The notes under the pieces: generated by a model
Databases searched by the model: none
What the model was told of the DNA's origin: nothing
What the model saw: only the letters and a program-made list of their open reading frames with translations
Shown: positions 32,228-42,923 of the stretch, piece by piece
Layout: every line of letters starts with the position of its first letter
How positions within the stretch are numbered: position 1 is the first letter of the stretch
Made by a program: the position numbers and the translations under genes
Source: Nocardia sp. alder85J
GTDB lineage: Bacteria > Actinomycetota > Actinomycetes > Mycobacteriales > Mycobacteriaceae
Length of the DNA: 64,000 nucleotides
Reading direction: 5' to 3'
Assembly (NCBI RefSeq): GCF_020176955.2
Contig: NZ_JAIUCZ020000001.1
Coordinates: 930,001-994,000 of the forward strand

Positions 32228-33289
32228 ATGTTCGGGCTAGCGATGCGCAGATCTTTGTCGATGTTGCTCGTCATGGTGACCGCCGGTGTCGCGGCATGGG
32301 GTATTCCGGTCGCCCGCGTCGCCGCCGAAGCGCCACCGCTGTCCCTGCCCGCAGACGAGGGGCCACATTCCTCCGCGGTCGAATGGTGGTATTTCGTCGG
32401 TGATCTCACCGGTACCGACGCCACCGGTGACACCGAGGAATTCGGCACCCTGCTGACGTTCTCGCGCGTGGCCGGTGTCACCGTATCCGATTTCGAACTG
32501 ACCGATCTGACGACCGGAGCGCACTATTCCGAGGGGCACGCCGCCGCGCCGTCGGAAGCAGCGCTGCCGGGTGGTGGATTCCGGATCGATGACGGAGACT
32601 GGGGCGTGCACGGCGTCGGCGGATCCTACGAACTCCGGGGCGCCTCGCAGAGCGGGGCCGACGCCATCACTCTCGAGACCAGTAGCGCCGAGCCGGCCGC
32701 GCTCGAAGGCCGAGACGGCGTGATTCGGCCCTACGGGACGGTCGGCAGCACCTCCTACTACTCGTGGACCGATCTCCGGATGAACGGAACCGTGCGTCAC
32801 GACGGCCGGACTTTCACCGTCAGCGGCGCCGGTTGGTCCGATCACCAGTGGTTCGATCCGGACCCCGGGGGTATGGCCCGGCTGTCGTGGGACTGGTTCG
32901 CCGTGCAGTTGACCGATGGCAGGCAGTACATGATCTATCTGACCCGCGATCACGGTGGGCCGATAGTGAATCCGGCGGGCAATCTCATCCGGCCCGGCGG
33001 CAGGTCGGTCCCACTCGATCCGGCCGGACTCGCGGTGCACGCGTTGGGCAGCTGGACCAGCCCGGACACCGGAAAGACGTATTCCAGCGGGTGGCAGGTC
33101 TCGGTCCCCGGCGGGACGTTCACCATCACTGCCCGGCAACCGAATCAGGAATCCGCGCAACTGCTCACACCCCCGGCGTCCTATCGCATGCCGCAATTGT
33201 GGGAGGGCGTCTGCTCGGTGACCGGGACCATCGACGGCCGGCCGGTCACCGGTCGCAGTTTCACCGAGATCCTCCCGCCGACGATGTAG
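32228..33289 (+). CDS. Secreted AttH/CrtC-like (lipocalin-like) protein
   Basis: A 353-residue protein with an N-terminal signal peptide: basic MRRS, hydrophobic SMLLVMVTAGVAAWGI, and an Ala-rich cleavage region near VAAEA. The mature part contains SAVEWWYFVGDL near its start and GAGWSDHQWFD in the middle, the paired motifs of the hydroxyneurosporene synthase (CrtC)/AttH family, two stacked lipocalin-like barrels. Some members hydrate isoprenoid double bonds; most secreted bacterial ones are uncharacterised. ATG 32228 is used; an in-frame ATG five codons later would give a shorter signal peptide. No operon partner. Confidence 0.75.
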   Translation: MFGLAMRRSLSMLLVMVTAGVAAWGIPVARVAAEAPPLSLPADEGPHSSAVEWWYFVGDLTGTDATGDTEEFGTLLTFSRVAGVTVSDFELTDLTTGAHYSEGHAAAPSEAALPGGGFRIDDGDWGVHGVGGSYELRGASQSGADAITLETSSAEPAALEGRDGVIRPYGTVGSTSYYSWTDLRMNGTVRHDGRTFTVSGAGWSDHQWFDPDPGGMARLSWDWFAVQLTDGRQYMIYLTRDHGGPIVNPAGNLIRPGGRSVPLDPAGLAVHALGSWTSPDTGKTYSSGWQVSVPGGTFTITARQPNQESAQLLTPPASYRMPQLWEGVCSVTGTIDGRPVTGRSFTEILPPTM

Positions 33290-33337
33290 CGCAGGCGAAT
33301 CCGGGACCTGCCTCACGGGGTGCGGCGGAGGGCCCGC

Positions 33338-34204
33338 TCACGGCGTGGCGCCGGTCAAGGTTTCGACGAATCTGTCCGTCGCGGTCGGGCCGGCGTACGG
33401 CAGGAACAGGGACGGTTCGATCAGTTCGACCTCGAGGACGCAGAATCGGCCGGTGTCGTCGCGGACCAGGTCGACGCGGGCGTAGGTGGGTGTCCCGACC
33501 CGGCGGGAGACGAGATCGACTGCGGCTTGGGCCGTTTCGATCTGCGCCTCGGCGGCGGTGTGCGGGGTGTTGGTCTCCGGGGCGAACATGTCGTCGATCG
33601 TGCGCGCGCGTGGTAGCTCGACGCGCTTCACGGCGGCGTGGCTGAATCGGCCGCCGAAGAAGATCAGTGGCCATTCACCTTCCGTGGCAACGGATTTCAG
33701 GAGCGGCTGCACCAGGGCGATGCGGCCGGTGGCGTGCAGCCGGGTGATGTGCTCGACGGCGGCTGCGGTCTGGTCGGGCCCGTACGCGGCGGCGTCGCGA
33801 CTGCCGGCCCCGACGGCGGGTTTCACCACGAATTCGCCGGTGGGGAAGGTGGCGGTCGAGCCGGGGTGGACGAAGGTGGTCGGGGTGACCGGGACGCCCG
33901 CGCAGTCCAGTTCGGTGAGGTACTGCTTGCTGAGGTTCCAGCGGACGGCCGCCGGCGTGTTCACCAGGTCGCTGACCTGGTCGACATGGTCGAGCCAGGT
34001 CAGGAATTCGGGCAGGCGGTCCTGGTAGTCCCAGGTCGATCGCAGGACGACGCGTTCGAAACGCGACCAGTCCACCCGGGGGTCGTCCCAGTCGAGCACG
34101 TCGACCGTGACGCCGTTGCGGCGCAGCGCCGCCACGGCCAGCGGTTCGTCGTCGTCGAATCCCCGAGCGTCCCGGGTTGTCACCCATGCGAGCCGTTCGA
34201 TCAT
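33338..34204 (-). CDS. ATP-grasp family protein
   Basis: A 288-residue protein starting at ATG 34202-34204. FVVKPAVGAGSRDAAAY is the ATP-grasp lid/phosphate-binding region, VQPLLKSVATEGEWPLIFF the second strand set, and VLEVELIEPSLFL the metal-binding end typical of small actinobacterial ATP-grasp proteins related to RimK and DcsG. These form an acyl-phosphate and join it to an amine or hydroxyl. It is divergent from the NRPS-1 gene with 174 bp between them, so it may belong to the peptide pathway, but its own promoter side lacks the shared element in the rightward orientation. Function open. Confidence 0.68.
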   Translation of the reverse strand: MIERLAWVTTRDARGFDDDEPLAVAALRRNGVTVDVLDWDDPRVDWSRFERVVLRSTWDYQDRLPEFLTWLDHVDQVSDLVNTPAAVRWNLSKQYLTELDCAGVPVTPTTFVHPGSTATFPTGEFVVKPAVGAGSRDAAAYGPDQTAAAVEHITRLHATGRIALVQPLLKSVATEGEWPLIFFGGRFSHAAVKRVELPRARTIDDMFAPETNTPHTAAEAQIETAQAAVDLVSRRVGTPTYARVDLVRDDTGRFCVLEVELIEPSLFLPYAGPTATDRFVETLTGATP

Positions 34205-34260
34205 GTGGTCACGATATCCAGTCGGCGCCGGGCCGCCGGTGCGGCGGGTCCGTCCTCGAT

Positions 34261-34298
34261 TCACGTGACAGCACCGGCGGGGCCGCGCCCGATAGCGT
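34261..34298 (+). promoter_or_regulatory. NRPS-1 promoter element: TCACGTGA ... TAGCGT
   Basis: The palindrome TCACGTGA at 34261-34268 is followed, 23 bases after ACGTGAC, by TAGCGT at 34293-34298, which matches the TANNNT form of actinobacterial -10 boxes. The same pair with identical 23-base spacing occurs upstream of the A-T-TE gene (48740-48777). It would place the start of transcription about 75 bases before the NRPS-1 ATG and an activator dyad over the -35 region. Confidence 0.55.
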
Positions 34299-34378
34299 CG
34301 GAACGGCCGCGTCCGGCCGGTGGTGGAGCCGAGTACCGCCTGCTCGTGTGACCGGTGGGAAAGTGAGATACGCGAGCC

Positions 34379-37300
34379 ATGCGCGCTGCCGTCGCGGGGG
34401 CGGTCGACATCTCGGGACTGCTGTATCAGGTGACGGCCGGGCACGACCCGAGCCGGGTCGCGGTTCGGTTCCGCGGCGGCTCCGGGAGCGAGTTGACCTA
34501 CGGGGAGTTGGAGCGCCGTTCGAATCGGTTGGCGCACATGCTCGGTGCGGCCGGGATCGGGCCGGGCCGGATCATCGCCGTGCTGGTGGAACGCGGGCCG
34601 GAGTTGCTCGTCGCCGAACTGGCGATCATGAAGGCGGGGGCCGCGTGGATGCCGCTGGATCCGCGGCATCCGGTGGCCCGGCTGGAGTTCCAGCTCGCGG
34701 ATGCCGCGGCCGGATTGCTGCTGACCACCGCCGACCTCGCCGCGGCGGCGCCGGCGGTTCCTATGTGGCGGCTCGACGATCCCGCGCAGCGGGCCCGTGC
34801 TGTCGAATATCCGGATACGCCACCGGAAGTCGATGTGCTCCCGGACGACGGCGCGTATCTGATGTACACCTCCGGATCGACCGGTACGCCGAAAGGGGTG
34901 CTGGTTTCCCATCGTTCGGCGTACGCCTACTGCCGCAACGCCGTCGAACAGCTGGAACTGACGGCGGCCGACCGGATTCCGCAGATCGCCAACCCGGCGT
35001 TCGACGTCACCGTCTTCGACTGCTACGCCACGCTGCTGGCCGGCGCGACCCTGGTCGCCGCCGGACACGACACCTTCACCGATCCGGCGGCGCTCACCGA
35101 CCTGCTGTGCGAGGAGCAGATCACCGTCGCCTACGTCCCGCCGGCGATTCTCGGTGTGCTGGATCCGCGGCGGCTGGCCGGCGGCCGGTTGCGCGCGCTG
35201 TTCTGCGCCGGCGCGGTGTTGAGCACCGAGGTGGCCGATCGCTGGGCCCGGCCCGGTCTGGCGATCCACAATGCCTACGGCCCGACCGAGACCACCGTGA
35301 TCTGCACGAGCCATCGGCTGCCCGGAACGCCGCTGGACGGTCCGGTGCCGATCGGCACGCCGTTGCCCGGTCATCGAATCTACGTGCTGGACAAGCGGCT
35401 ACGGCCGGTGCCGATCGGCGCGGCGGGTGAGTTGTACATCGCCGGAAGCGGAGTCGCGCTGGGGTATGCGAATCGATCGGCGCTGACGGCGACGCGGTTC
35501 CTGCCGGACCCCTTCGCGGCGCGGCCGGGGCAGCGCATGTACGCCAGCGGCGATCGAGGCCGGTGGCGCTCCGACGGTGTCGTCGAATTCCTGGGCCGGG
35601 CCGACCGTCAGGTGAAACTGCGCGGTTACCGGATCGAGCTCGGCGAGATCGAGCACGCGCTGGCCCGGCATCCGGCCGTGCGGCAGTGTGCGGTGCTGCT
35701 GCGCGACGACACCTATCTGGCGGCCTATGTGGCCGGGGTCCCCGGCGGGGACGAACCCGATGCCGCGGGATTGCGCGACCATCTGGCGGCCCGGCTGCCG
35801 GCCTACATGGTTCCCACGGTGTTCGTGGTGCTCGCGGCGCTACCGCTGACCTCGAACGGCAAACTCGACTCCGCCGCGCTACCGGACCCGGAAGCTGTTG
35901 CCGCCGGACATGTTCCGCCGCGCACCGACACCGAACGCTGGCTCGCGCGGACCTGGCGGGAGCTGCTGGGGGTCGACGACGTCGGCGCCGGTGACAATTT
36001 CTTCGCCCTCGGCGGCAACTCGTTGCACGGGACGCAGCTCATCGCCCGTATCGGTGAGCAGTTGCGGATCGAGCTCGGTCCCCGGCAGCTGTTCGGGACG
36101 CCGGTGCTCGGTGAGCTGGCGGCACTGCTGGACGCGGCCGAGGCCGCACCCGTCGCCGCCGGCGTGACCGCGGTGGCGCGGGGTGAGTCGCTGCCGTGCA
36201 CGCATCAGCAGGAGGGTCTGTGGTTCCTGCATCGGATGGACCCGGCGTCGTCGGCCTATCACATGTCGGTCGCGCTGCGCCTGGCCGGTCCGCTCGAGGT
36301 CGCCGCGCTGGCGCGGGCGGTGGACGAGCTGGTGGTCCGGCACGAGGCGTTGCGGACGCGATTCGTCGAGGTCGCCGGACGGCCGCGGCAGGTGATCGAT
36401 CCGCCGCGGCCGCACCCGCTGCCGGTGGCCGAGGTCGACGGCGCGCGGGTCCGGCAATGGGCCGCGGCGCAGGTGGAACGGTCCTTCGATCCGGCGGCCG
36501 GGTCGCTGTTCCGCGTCGCCGTGGCGCGGCAGGCGCCGGAGCGCCACGTGCTGGTACTCGTGGTGCACCACCTCATCGCCGACGGCTGGTCGATGCGAAT
36601 CCTGACCGGGGAGCTGTCCGCGCTGTACGAGGCGGCCTGCCGTGGCGAGGTGATCGAGTTGCCCGAGCTGCGGGTACAGCCGGCCGATCACGCGGTGTGG
36701 CAACGCCGCCGGTTCGACGCGGCCGAGACGAAGCGGCAGGTGGAGTACTGGCGGGATGCGCTGGCAGGCGTGCAGACCGTCGAATTCCCGGTCGATCGGC
36801 CGCGGTCGCTGCGGCACACCGGCGCCGGCGCCGCGCTGCTGCGCCGGTTCCCGGACGAGGTGACCGCGGCGGCCCGTGGCTATGCCCGGGACCGCCGGGT
36901 GTCGTTCCTGGCCGTGTTGCAGGCCGCGCTGCTGATCGTGCTGAACCGGTACACCGGGCAGCGGGATCTCACCCTCGGATCGATCTTCTCCGGCCGCACC
37001 CGCGCCGAGTTCGAGCCGGTGGTGGGGTTCTTCGCCAACACGGTGGTGCTGCGGACCGATGCCGGTGGTGATCCGAGTTTCGCGGAACTCGTGCGGCGCT
37101 GTCACGACACCGTGCTCGTCGCCACCGAGCGTCAGGACATTCCCTTCGGCCTGATCGTCGACGCGTTGCAGCCGGAGCGGGTGCCCGGACGCAATCCGCT
37201 GTTCCAGATCAGCCTGAGCCTGCAACCGGCTCGCGGCCGCGGCGGGGACATGGCGCTCGGGGCCGCGGCCGTGGAGACGATCGATGTCTTCGAGAACTCC

Positions 37301-40033
37301 GCTCGTTTCGACCTCGCACTGGATGTGGCGGACAGCCCCGACGGCGGTCTCGAGCTCTCCGCGGAGTATGCGACCGAACTGTTCGACGCGGATCGGATCG
37401 AACGCCTGCTCGGCCACCTGCTCACCGCACTGGCCGGCGGGCTCGCCACCCCGGAACGTGGGATCGATTCTCTCGCATTGCTTTCCGACGGAGAGCGGCG
37501 ACTGCTGGCGGCGTGGAACAGCACCGGCCACGACACCACGTCGCGACTGCTACCGGACCGCTTGCGCCGCGCCGCCGCCGCACATCCGGCGGCGATCGCG
37601 GTGGTGTCCGGGGATGTCCGGCTCACCTACGCGGACCTGCGGGGCCGGGTGCTGCGACTGGCGCGCTGGCTGACGGCCCGGGGGGTGGCGCCGGAAACGG
37701 TGGTGGGCTTGGCGATTCGGCGTTCGGTCGATCTCGTCGTCGCGATGTACGCGATCCTGGAGGCGGGTGCGGCCTACCTGCCGATCGATCCCGGCCATCC
37801 CGCGCAGCGCGTCGCGGCGATGGTGTCGTCGGCCCGTCCGCTGCTCGTGCTGAGCACGACCATCGACGCCGTCGTGGTCGACGGGGTGCCCGTGATCGAC
37901 ATCGACGGACTCGCACTGTCCGAATTCCCGGATAGGGACTGGGCCGACGGGGAACGGCCCGGCCCGCTGCGGCCGGACCACCCGGCCTACGTGCTGTTCA
38001 CGTCGGGATCGACCGGCCGGCCGAAGGGAGTCGTGGTCCCGCACGTCGCGATCGCCAATCAGATCGCATGGATGCTGGCGCACTTCCGGATCGGGCCGGG
38101 CGACGTCTATCTGCAGAAGACCGCGACCGTGTTCGACGTCTCGCTGTGGGGTTTCCTCGTGCCGCCGGCGGCGGGCGCCACGCTGGTGCTGGCGAGCCCG
38201 GACGGCCACCGGGATCCGAGGTACCTCGCGCGCACCATCGCCGAGAACGGCGTGACCGTCACCGATTTCGTGCCGTCGATGCTGTCGGTGTTCGCGGGGC
38301 AGGCCGACGCCGGCGAACTGCGGTCGCTGCGCCGGATCCTGTCGGTGGGTGAGGCGTTGTCGCCGGATCTGGCGGCCGAGGCGCGGTCGCTGCCGGGTAT
38401 CGAGGTCCACAATCTGTACGGCCCGACCGAGACGACGGTGGCGGTCACCGATCATCGCTGCGGCGCCGCCGATCGGTTCGTGGTGCCGATCGGCGCGCCG
38501 GTGTGGAACACCCGGCTGCACGCGCTGGATTCCGGGCTGCGGCCGGTACCGATCGGTGTGGTCGGTGAGCTCTATGTCGGCGGTGCGCAACTGGCCCGCG
38601 GCTATGCCGGGCAACCGGGTGGCACGGCCGCGCGGTTCGTGGCCGACCCGTTCGGCGGGCCCGGGGGCAGGCTGTATCGGACCGGGGATCTGGTGCGCTG
38701 GAACGCCACCGGTGAACTGGTGTTCCTCGGCCGGGTCGACGATCAGGTGAAGATCCGCGGGTTCCGGGTGGAGCCCGGCGAGGTGGAACGGGCACTGGTC
38801 CGGCATCCGGCGGTGGCCGAAGCGGCGGTGGTCGCGCGATCCGGGGCCACCGGCACCCGGCTGGCCGGCTACGCGGTCCTCACCGGCGGCGGCCACGACG
38901 TCGGCGGCGGCGCGCTGCGCTCCTACCTGCTCACCCGATTGCCGGAATACCTGGTTCCCGCGTCGATTCTGGTTGTCGAACAGTTGCCGACGACACCGAG
39001 CGGAAAACTGGATCGGAAGGCGCTGCCGGAACCGGCTTTCGCCGCCGAGGCGGGATATCGGGCCGCCCGCACCGAACGCGAGCGGCGACTTGCCGCATTG
39101 TTCGCCGAGGTGCTCGCGATCGAACGGGTCGGTGTCGACGACGGATTCTTCGAACTCGGCGGAAATTCGTTGCAGGCCGCACGACTGGTCGGCCGTATAC
39201 GGTCGGAACTGGGTGCCGAGGTACCGATCCGGACCGTCCTGGAAGCCTCGACGGTGGCCGAACTCGCGACCCGCCTCGACGACGGCGGCCGGGAGTCGGA
39301 TTTCGATCGGATACTGGTGCTGAAGGACACCGGATCACGGGAGCCGCTGTGGTGCCTGCCACCCGGTGGCGGCCTGGGCTGGTGTTATCAGTGGCTCGGC
39401 GAGTACCTGGCCGATCGGCCCGTGTACGCCGTGCAATCCCGGGGTATCGACGGCGATTCGGTGGTGACATCGTTTCCGGCGCTGATCGAGGATTATCTGG
39501 AGTGTATTCTCGGCCGCCAGCAGCATGGTCCTTTCCTGCTGCTGGGCTGGTCGCACGGCGGCACGGCGGCGCACGCGGTGGCCTGCGAACTGGTGCGGCG
39601 CGGTCATGTCGTCGAATTTCTCGGCATCATCGATGCCGCACCCGAATTCGAATCCGAGGTCGATACCGGTGGTCGCGGGATCGTCGCCGAGGAGCGAATC
39701 GAGGAGCGGATCAACGACCGCGTCGGACACGATGTCGACAGTCCGCAACTGGAGGATCTGGTTCAGCGGGTGCGGCGGGTGGCGCTCAACAATGTGCGAT
39801 TGCTGGAGAACTACTGGGCGCCGGTATTTTCCGGCGCCGCCACGATATTCGCCGCGACCGTGGACGCCGGCGGCGATCCGATCGACGGGGTCGCCGACAC
39901 CTTCCGGACATTCTGGCGGCGGCACGTCGAGGGCGAACTGCGCGTCTTCGGAATAGACTGTGCGCATTATGATTTCATGAATCCGGCGCCGATGCGCGAG
40001 GTCGGCCGTCTGCTGGACCGGCTGTTGCCCTGA
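34379..40033 (+). CDS. Nonribosomal peptide synthetase, A-T-C-A-T-TE (NRPS-1)
   Basis: A 1884-residue dimodular NRPS. It starts directly with adenylation domain A1 ([11 protein letters not shown] near residue 165), then carrier T1 (LGGNSL, Ser548), condensation C (HHLIADG, His731 as catalytic second His), A2 ([11 protein letters not shown]), T2 (LGGNSL, Ser1597) and a terminal thioesterase (GWSHGG, Ser1725). Reading the ten pocket positions by eye gives D-V-F-Y-F-A-A-V-I-K for A1 and D-V-W-D-L-V-L-V-A-K for A2. A1 looks hydrophobic. A2 resembles the Ser-type framework but with Asp at position 278, which could favour an amine-bearing residue. Starting with A-T and ending with TE, the protein could by itself make and release a dipeptide. 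No MbtH-like gene is visible in the window. Confidence 0.93.
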   Translation: MRAAVAGAVDISGLLYQVTAGHDPSRVAVRFRGGSGSELTYGELERRSNRLAHMLGAAGIGPGRIIAVLVERGPELLVAELAIMKAGAAWMPLDPRHPVARLEFQLADAAAGLLLTTADLAAAAPAVPMWRLDDPAQRARAVEYPDTPPEVDVLPDDGAYLMYTSGSTGTPKGVLVSHRSAYAYCRNAVEQLELTAADRIPQIANPAFDVTVFDCYATLLAGATLVAAGHDTFTDPAALTDLLCEEQITVAYVPPAILGVLDPRRLAGGRLRALFCAGAVLSTEVADRWARPGLAIHNAYGPTETTVICTSHRLPGTPLDGPVPIGTPLPGHRIYVLDKRLRPVPIGAAGELYIAGSGVALGYANRSALTATRFLPDPFAARPGQRMYASGDRGRWRSDGVVEFLGRADRQVKLRGYRIELGEIEHALARHPAVRQCAVLLRDDTYLAAYVAGVPGGDEPDAAGLRDHLAARLPAYMVPTVFVVLAALPLTSNGKLDSAALPDPEAVAAGHVPPRTDTERWLARTWRELLGVDDVGAGDNFFALGGNSLHGTQLIARIGEQLRIELGPRQLFGTPVLGELAALLDAAEAAPVAAGVTAVARGESLPCTHQQEGLWFLHRMDPASSAYHMSVALRLAGPLEVAALARAVDELVVRHEALRTRFVEVAGRPRQVIDPPRPHPLPVAEVDGARVRQWAAAQVERSFDPAAGSLFRVAVARQAPERHVLVLVVHHLIADGWSMRILTGELSALYEAACRGEVIELPELRVQPADHAVWQRRRFDAAETKRQVEYWRDALAGVQTVEFPVDRPRSLRHTGAGAALLRRFPDEVTAAARGYARDRRVSFLAVLQAALLIVLNRYTGQRDLTLGSIFSGRTRAEFEPVVGFFANTVVLRTDAGGDPSFAELVRRCHDTVLVATERQDIPFGLIVDALQPERVPGRNPLFQISLSLQPARGRGGDMALGAAAVETIDVFENSARFDLALDVADSPDGGLELSAEYATELFDADRIERLLGHLLTALAGGLATPERGIDSLALLSDGERRLLAAWNSTGHDTTSRLLPDRLRRAAAAHPAAIAVVSGDVRLTYADLRGRVLRLARWLTARGVAPETVVGLAIRRSVDLVVAMYAILEAGAAYLPIDPGHPAQRVAAMVSSARPLLVLSTTIDAVVVDGVPVIDIDGLALSEFPDRDWADGERPGPLRPDHPAYVLFTSGSTGRPKGVVVPHVAIANQIAWMLAHFRIGPGDVYLQKTATVFDVSLWGFLVPPAAGATLVLASPDGHRDPRYLARTIAENGVTVTDFVPSMLSVFAGQADAGELRSLRRILSVGEALSPDLAAEARSLPGIEVHNLYGPTETTVAVTDHRCGAADRFVVPIGAPVWNTRLHALDSGLRPVPIGVVGELYVGGAQLARGYAGQPGGTAARFVADPFGGPGGRLYRTGDLVRWNATGELVFLGRVDDQVKIRGFRVEPGEVERALVRHPAVAEAAVVARSGATGTRLAGYAVLTGGGHDVGGGALRSYLLTRLPEYLVPASILVVEQLPTTPSGKLDRKALPEPAFAAEAGYRAARTERERRLAALFAEVLAIERVGVDDGFFELGGNSLQAARLVGRIRSELGAEVPIRTVLEASTVAELATRLDDGGRESDFDRILVLKDTGSREPLWCLPPGGGLGWCYQWLGEYLADRPVYAVQSRGIDGDSVVTSFPALIEDYLECILGRQQHGPFLLLGWSHGGTAAHAVACELVRRGHVVEFLGIIDAAPEFESEVDTGGRGIVAEERIEERINDRVGHDVDSPQLEDLVQRVRRVALNNVRLLENYWAPVFSGAATIFAATVDAGGDPIDGVADTFRTFWRRHVEGELRVFGIDCAHYDFMNPAPMREVGRLLDRLLP

Positions 40034-40059
40034 CCCGGCCCGCCGGGTGGCGCGATCCG

Positions 40060-40095
40060 CCGGCTGCGGGCCGGTTCCGTCCGGCCCGCAGCCGG
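40060..40095 (+). terminator. 15-bp-stem hairpin terminator after NRPS-1
   Basis: CCGGCTGCGGGCCGG and CCGGCCCGCAGCCGG form a perfect 15-bp stem with a 6-base loop, 27 bases after the NRPS-1 stop. The CTAG target of the insertion-sequence array begins four bases later, so the mobile elements entered just beyond the end of the transcription unit. Confidence 0.8.
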
Positions 40096-40162
40096 GTCCT
40101 AGCACGACAGTTGTATTTCGTTGTTTTGCAGTCGGACCGATGGTGGGATACCTTGTCGTCTC

Positions 40163-41356
40163 GTGCTGGGTGATGTTGCCGCAGAGGATGTTTCGGCGTG
40201 GCGAGTGAGTTTCGATGAGGTGTTCGCGCGGGTGGCGGGGGTGTTCTATCGGGCGGAGCCGCGGCGGTGGGCGCGGTCGTATCTGACGGGGTTGCTGGCG
40301 CCGGTGGAGCGGAAGAATACGTGGCAGTTGTCCGAGGCTGCGGGAGAGGAGGATCCGGGCCGGTTACAACATTTCTTGAATCGGTCGCGGTGGGACGCCG
40401 ACGAGTTGCGCGATTGCCTGCGGGCGTACGTCGCCGAGGCGCTGGCCTGCCCTGATGGAGTCCTGGTTCCGGACGAGACCGGGTTCTTGAAGAAGGGGGT
40501 GAAGTCCGCGGGTGTGCAACGCCAGTACTCCGGGACGGCCGGGCGTGTGGAGAATTCTCAGCTCGGGGTGTTCCTCGCCTACGCCGGGCGCTCGGGCCGG
40601 GCGCTGATCGACCGAGAGCTCTACCTGCCCGAGTCGTGGATCGGTGACCGCGATCGCTGTATCGAAGCAGGCATACCCGAAACACGTTGCAGTACAGGTC
40701 TTCTGACGAAGCCCAGGCTCGCGGAGATGATGATCGCCCGGACCCTGGACGCCGGAGTGCCCGCAGGATGGGTGGCCGCGGACTCTGCCTACGGCCGCGA
40801 CGGCCGGTTCCGGGCCTTCTGCGAGACCCGCCGCCTGTCCTACGTCCTCGAGGTGCCGGTCCGGCACACCGTGCCCGACCTCGACGGCCGCCGCCGCGTC
40901 GACACCCTCGTCGCCCGAGCACCCGCACAAGCCTGGCACCGCGTCTCGGCAGGACTCGGTGAACGCGGCGAACGCGAATACGACTGGGCCTGGGCCACCC
41001 TCCCCAATTTCGGTGACCTCCCCGCCGGATACACCAGAACCCTGCTGGCCCGCCGATCCCTCGACAACCCTGCCGATATCGCCTATTACCTGTGCTTCCA
41101 CCCCGCCACCATCGAGCGGGAACAGGTCGTGGCCGTGGCCGGCGCCCGATGGGCGGTCGAAGAGTGCTTCCAGGCCGCCAAGGACCAGTGCGGCCTCGAC
41201 CACTACCAAGTCCGCAAATGGCATCCCTGGTACCGGCACATCACCCTCGCCATGCTCGCCCACGCCTTCCTCGCCGTCACCGCCGCCACCGACCCAAAAG
41301 CCCACGCGGGCTGGGCCGAATCACAGTCGCCGACATCCGCCGTCTCCTGGCGATAG
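40163..41356 (+). CDS. IS701-family DDE transposase (element A copy 1)
   Basis: A 397-residue zero-frame product starting at GTG 40163. The DDE residues lie in VLVPDETGFLKKG (first Asp), GWVAADSAYG (second Asp) and RWAVEECFQ (Glu), the IS701 pattern. The zero frame stops at 41356 after PTSAVSWR. However, the family's conserved C-terminal part (DIRRLLAIVLHP...HWRRRHQ) is encoded in the -1 frame, which runs on to TAG at 41488-41490. The change of frame coincides with C CCA AAA at 41293-41299. A frameshifted product of about 440 residues is therefore likely to be the complete transposase. An equivalent start context (V-L-G/V-V-G-E) is seen in element B. Confidence 0.88.
   Translation: MLGDVAAEDVSAWRVSFDEVFARVAGVFYRAEPRRWARSYLTGLLAPVERKNTWQLSEAAGEEDPGRLQHFLNRSRWDADELRDCLRAYVAEALACPDGVLVPDETGFLKKGVKSAGVQRQYSGTAGRVENSQLGVFLAYAGRSGRALIDRELYLPESWIGDRDRCIEAGIPETRCSTGLLTKPRLAEMMIARTLDAGVPAGWVAADSAYGRDGRFRAFCETRRLSYVLEVPVRHTVPDLDGRRRVDTLVARAPAQAWHRVSAGLGERGEREYDWAWATLPNFGDLPAGYTRTLLARRSLDNPADIAYYLCFHPATIEREQVVAVAGARWAVEECFQAAKDQCGLDHYQVRKWHPWYRHITLAMLAHAFLAVTAATDPKAHAGWAESQSPTSAVSWR
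41293..41299 (+). other. Candidate -1 ribosomal frameshift site C CCA AAA (element A copy 1)
   Basis: The heptamer is in the canonical X-XXY-YYZ phase: zero-frame codons GAC CCA AAA GCC become CCC AAA AGC after a -1 slip. The -1 frame is then open through the conserved transposase C-terminus to the TAG formed by the CTAG target copy (41488-41490). A small GCCC/GGGC hairpin follows directly, and TCGCC/GGCGA arms lie further downstream. Confidence 0.6.
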
Positions 41357-41617
41357 TGCTCCACCCCGCCCGCACCCTCACCCACGCACTCGCCACCTGC
41401 CACTGGCGCCGCCGCCACCAAGCACACGCCCGACAACTCCGCCACCAACAGAAACGATTACAAAACAACGAAATACAACTGTCGTGCTAGTACTCCAGCA
41501 TCACTTCGTGATGTAATCGGCGTCGCCGCTGGTGGTGGGCTTGTTTGGCATGGTACTGGTGTCGTCTGCGCCAGGCCGACCAGTGCAGTGCCGCGGTGAG
41601 GTCCGGGATCGGGGTGA

Positions 41618-42814
41618 TCAGGTGCGCCAGGAGACGTTTGATTTCTCCGAGGGTGAGTGGAATGAGGCCGCTGCCAACACTTTTGGGGCGATCGCTGCGG
41701 TGACGGCGAGGTAGGTGTGGGCGAGCATCGCGAGGGTGATGTGCCGGTACCAGGCGTCGTAGCGGCGGACCTGGTATTGGTCGAGGCCTACTTCGGTTTT
41801 CGCGGTCTGGAAGCAGTCCTCGACCGCCCAGCGGGCACCGGCGACCCGGACGAGGTCGTCGTCGCTGGTGCCGATCGGGGCACCGCACAGGTAGTAGGCA
41901 ATCTCGAGCTCGCCCTTGGCATTCGGGGTCAGCGACCGCCGGGACAGCAGCCAGCGCCGCCAGCCGGGCCCGGCCTCGCTCTCGGTCGGCACGGTGGCCA
42001 CGGCCCAATCGAAGATCCGAAGGCCTTTCGCGCCGTCGCCGCAGCTACGGCGCTTCCACGCGTCCGGTGGTGCGCCAGCGACGATCTGGTCGGCGCGCCG
42101 GCTGCCTCTCAGTGACACCACGACCGGTGCGCTGCTGGGCACGGCCACCACGTATCCGATCCGGCGCCGCTCCAGCCAGCGGCGGAATTTCGAATCACCC
42201 CCGTAGGCCTCGTCGGCGGTGACCCACCGCGCCGGCACACCCGCATCCAGCGCCCGCTCCAGCATTCGTTGCGCCAGAACCTGTTTCGTCTCGAACTCCA
42301 CTTCGTCCGGCACCCCGGCGGCCCGGCAGCGGTCCCGATCGGTGGTCCACGACTTGGGCAGATACAACTCCCGATCGATCAGCGTCCGGCCCTTCACGCT
42401 CGTATAGGCACAGAACACACCGAGCTGACAGTTCTCGATACGACCGGCCGTTCCCGAGTATTGCCGTTGCACGCCAGCGGATTTCACGCCCTTCTTCAGG
42501 AACCCGGTCTCGTCGACCACGAGCACACCGTCCACGTCGCCCAGGTGCTCGACGGCATAGGCACGCGCGTCGTCACGCACCCCGTCGACATCCCACGCCG
42601 CCGCGTTCAACAGCCGCTGCATCCCGATCGGCGTCAGATCACCCGCCGCCTCGGCCAGCGTCCAGCCGTTCTTCCCCGCCAGCGGCGCCAGCAACCCCCG
42701 CACATACATCCTGGCCCGCAACCGCGGCTCGGCCCGATGAAACCGGCCCGCCACCCGACCGAACAACTCCTCCAGCCCAGCCGACCACGCAGCCAGATCC
42801 TCACCAACCACCAC
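41618..42814 (-). CDS. IS701-family DDE transposase (element B)
   Basis: A 398-residue zero-frame product starting with GTG at 42812-42814. It shares with element A the blocks VDETGFLKKGVKSAGVQRQYS, GRTLIDRELYLP and RWAVEDCFQ, with DDE residues conserved (Asp in VVDETG, Asp in WVTADEAYG, Glu in AVEDC). As in element A, the zero frame ends early (SNVSWRT) while the conserved tail (LTLGEIKRLLAHL...SAWRRRHQ) is in the -1 frame, reached through C CCA AAA at 41687-41681 and ending at the TAG supplied by CTAG (complement of 41487-41489). Confidence 0.88.
   Translation of the reverse strand: MVVGEDLAAWSAGLEELFGRVAGRFHRAEPRLRARMYVRGLLAPLAGKNGWTLAEAAGDLTPIGMQRLLNAAAWDVDGVRDDARAYAVEHLGDVDGVLVVDETGFLKKGVKSAGVQRQYSGTAGRIENCQLGVFCAYTSVKGRTLIDRELYLPKSWTTDRDRCRAAGVPDEVEFETKQVLAQRMLERALDAGVPARWVTADEAYGGDSKFRRWLERRRIGYVVAVPSSAPVVVSLRGSRRADQIVAGAPPDAWKRRSCGDGAKGLRIFDWAVATVPTESEAGPGWRRWLLSRRSLTPNAKGELEIAYYLCGAPIGTSDDDLVRVAGARWAVEDCFQTAKTEVGLDQYQVRRYDAWYRHITLAMLAHTYLAVTAAIAPKVLAAASFHSPSEKSNVSWRT
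41681..41687 (-). other. Candidate -1 ribosomal frameshift site C CCA AAA (element B)
   Basis: Minus-strand zero-frame codons GCC CCA AAA GTG slip to CCC AAA AGT. It is the same heptamer in the same phase, at the equivalent place in the protein (after AVTAAIAPK / AVTAATDPK) as in element A, although the surrounding DNA differs. GGAGA and TCTCC can pair about 35 bases downstream. Confidence 0.6.
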
Positions 42815-42923
42815 GAAAACACATGCTACCCAATCACATCACGAAGTGATGCTGGAGTACTAGCACGACAGTTGTATTTCGTTGTTTTGCAGTCGGACCG
42901 ATGGTGGGATACCTTGTCGTCTC

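Larger units (their letters stand above)
40103..41486 (+). mobile_element. IS701-family insertion sequence, element A copy 1
   Basis: Ends are perfect 26-bp inverted repeats: CACGACAGTTGTATTTCGTT... at the left (40103-40128) and its complement at the right (41461-41486). Each end is flanked by CTAG. Length is 1,384 bp with a single transposase reading unit. Another apparently identical copy lies at 42864-44247. Full-length with intact termini, so probably mobile or recently so. Confidence 0.92.
41491..42859 (-). mobile_element. IS701-family insertion sequence, element B
   Basis: A 1,369-bp element bounded by inverted repeats TACTCCAGCATCACTTCGTG... identical over 24 bp and similar beyond. 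CTAG flanks both ends. Its transposase runs on the minus strand, opposite to the flanking copies of element A. The termini also contain the internal palindrome ATCACTTCGTGAT. Different in sequence from element A but clearly of the same family. Confidence 0.92.

Noticed and set aside
40121..40162. A TTG at 40121 (and its copy at 42882) as the start of the element A transposase
   Set aside because: It lies inside the terminal inverted repeat and adds residues absent from element B; the GTG at 40163 matches the start of the related protein.
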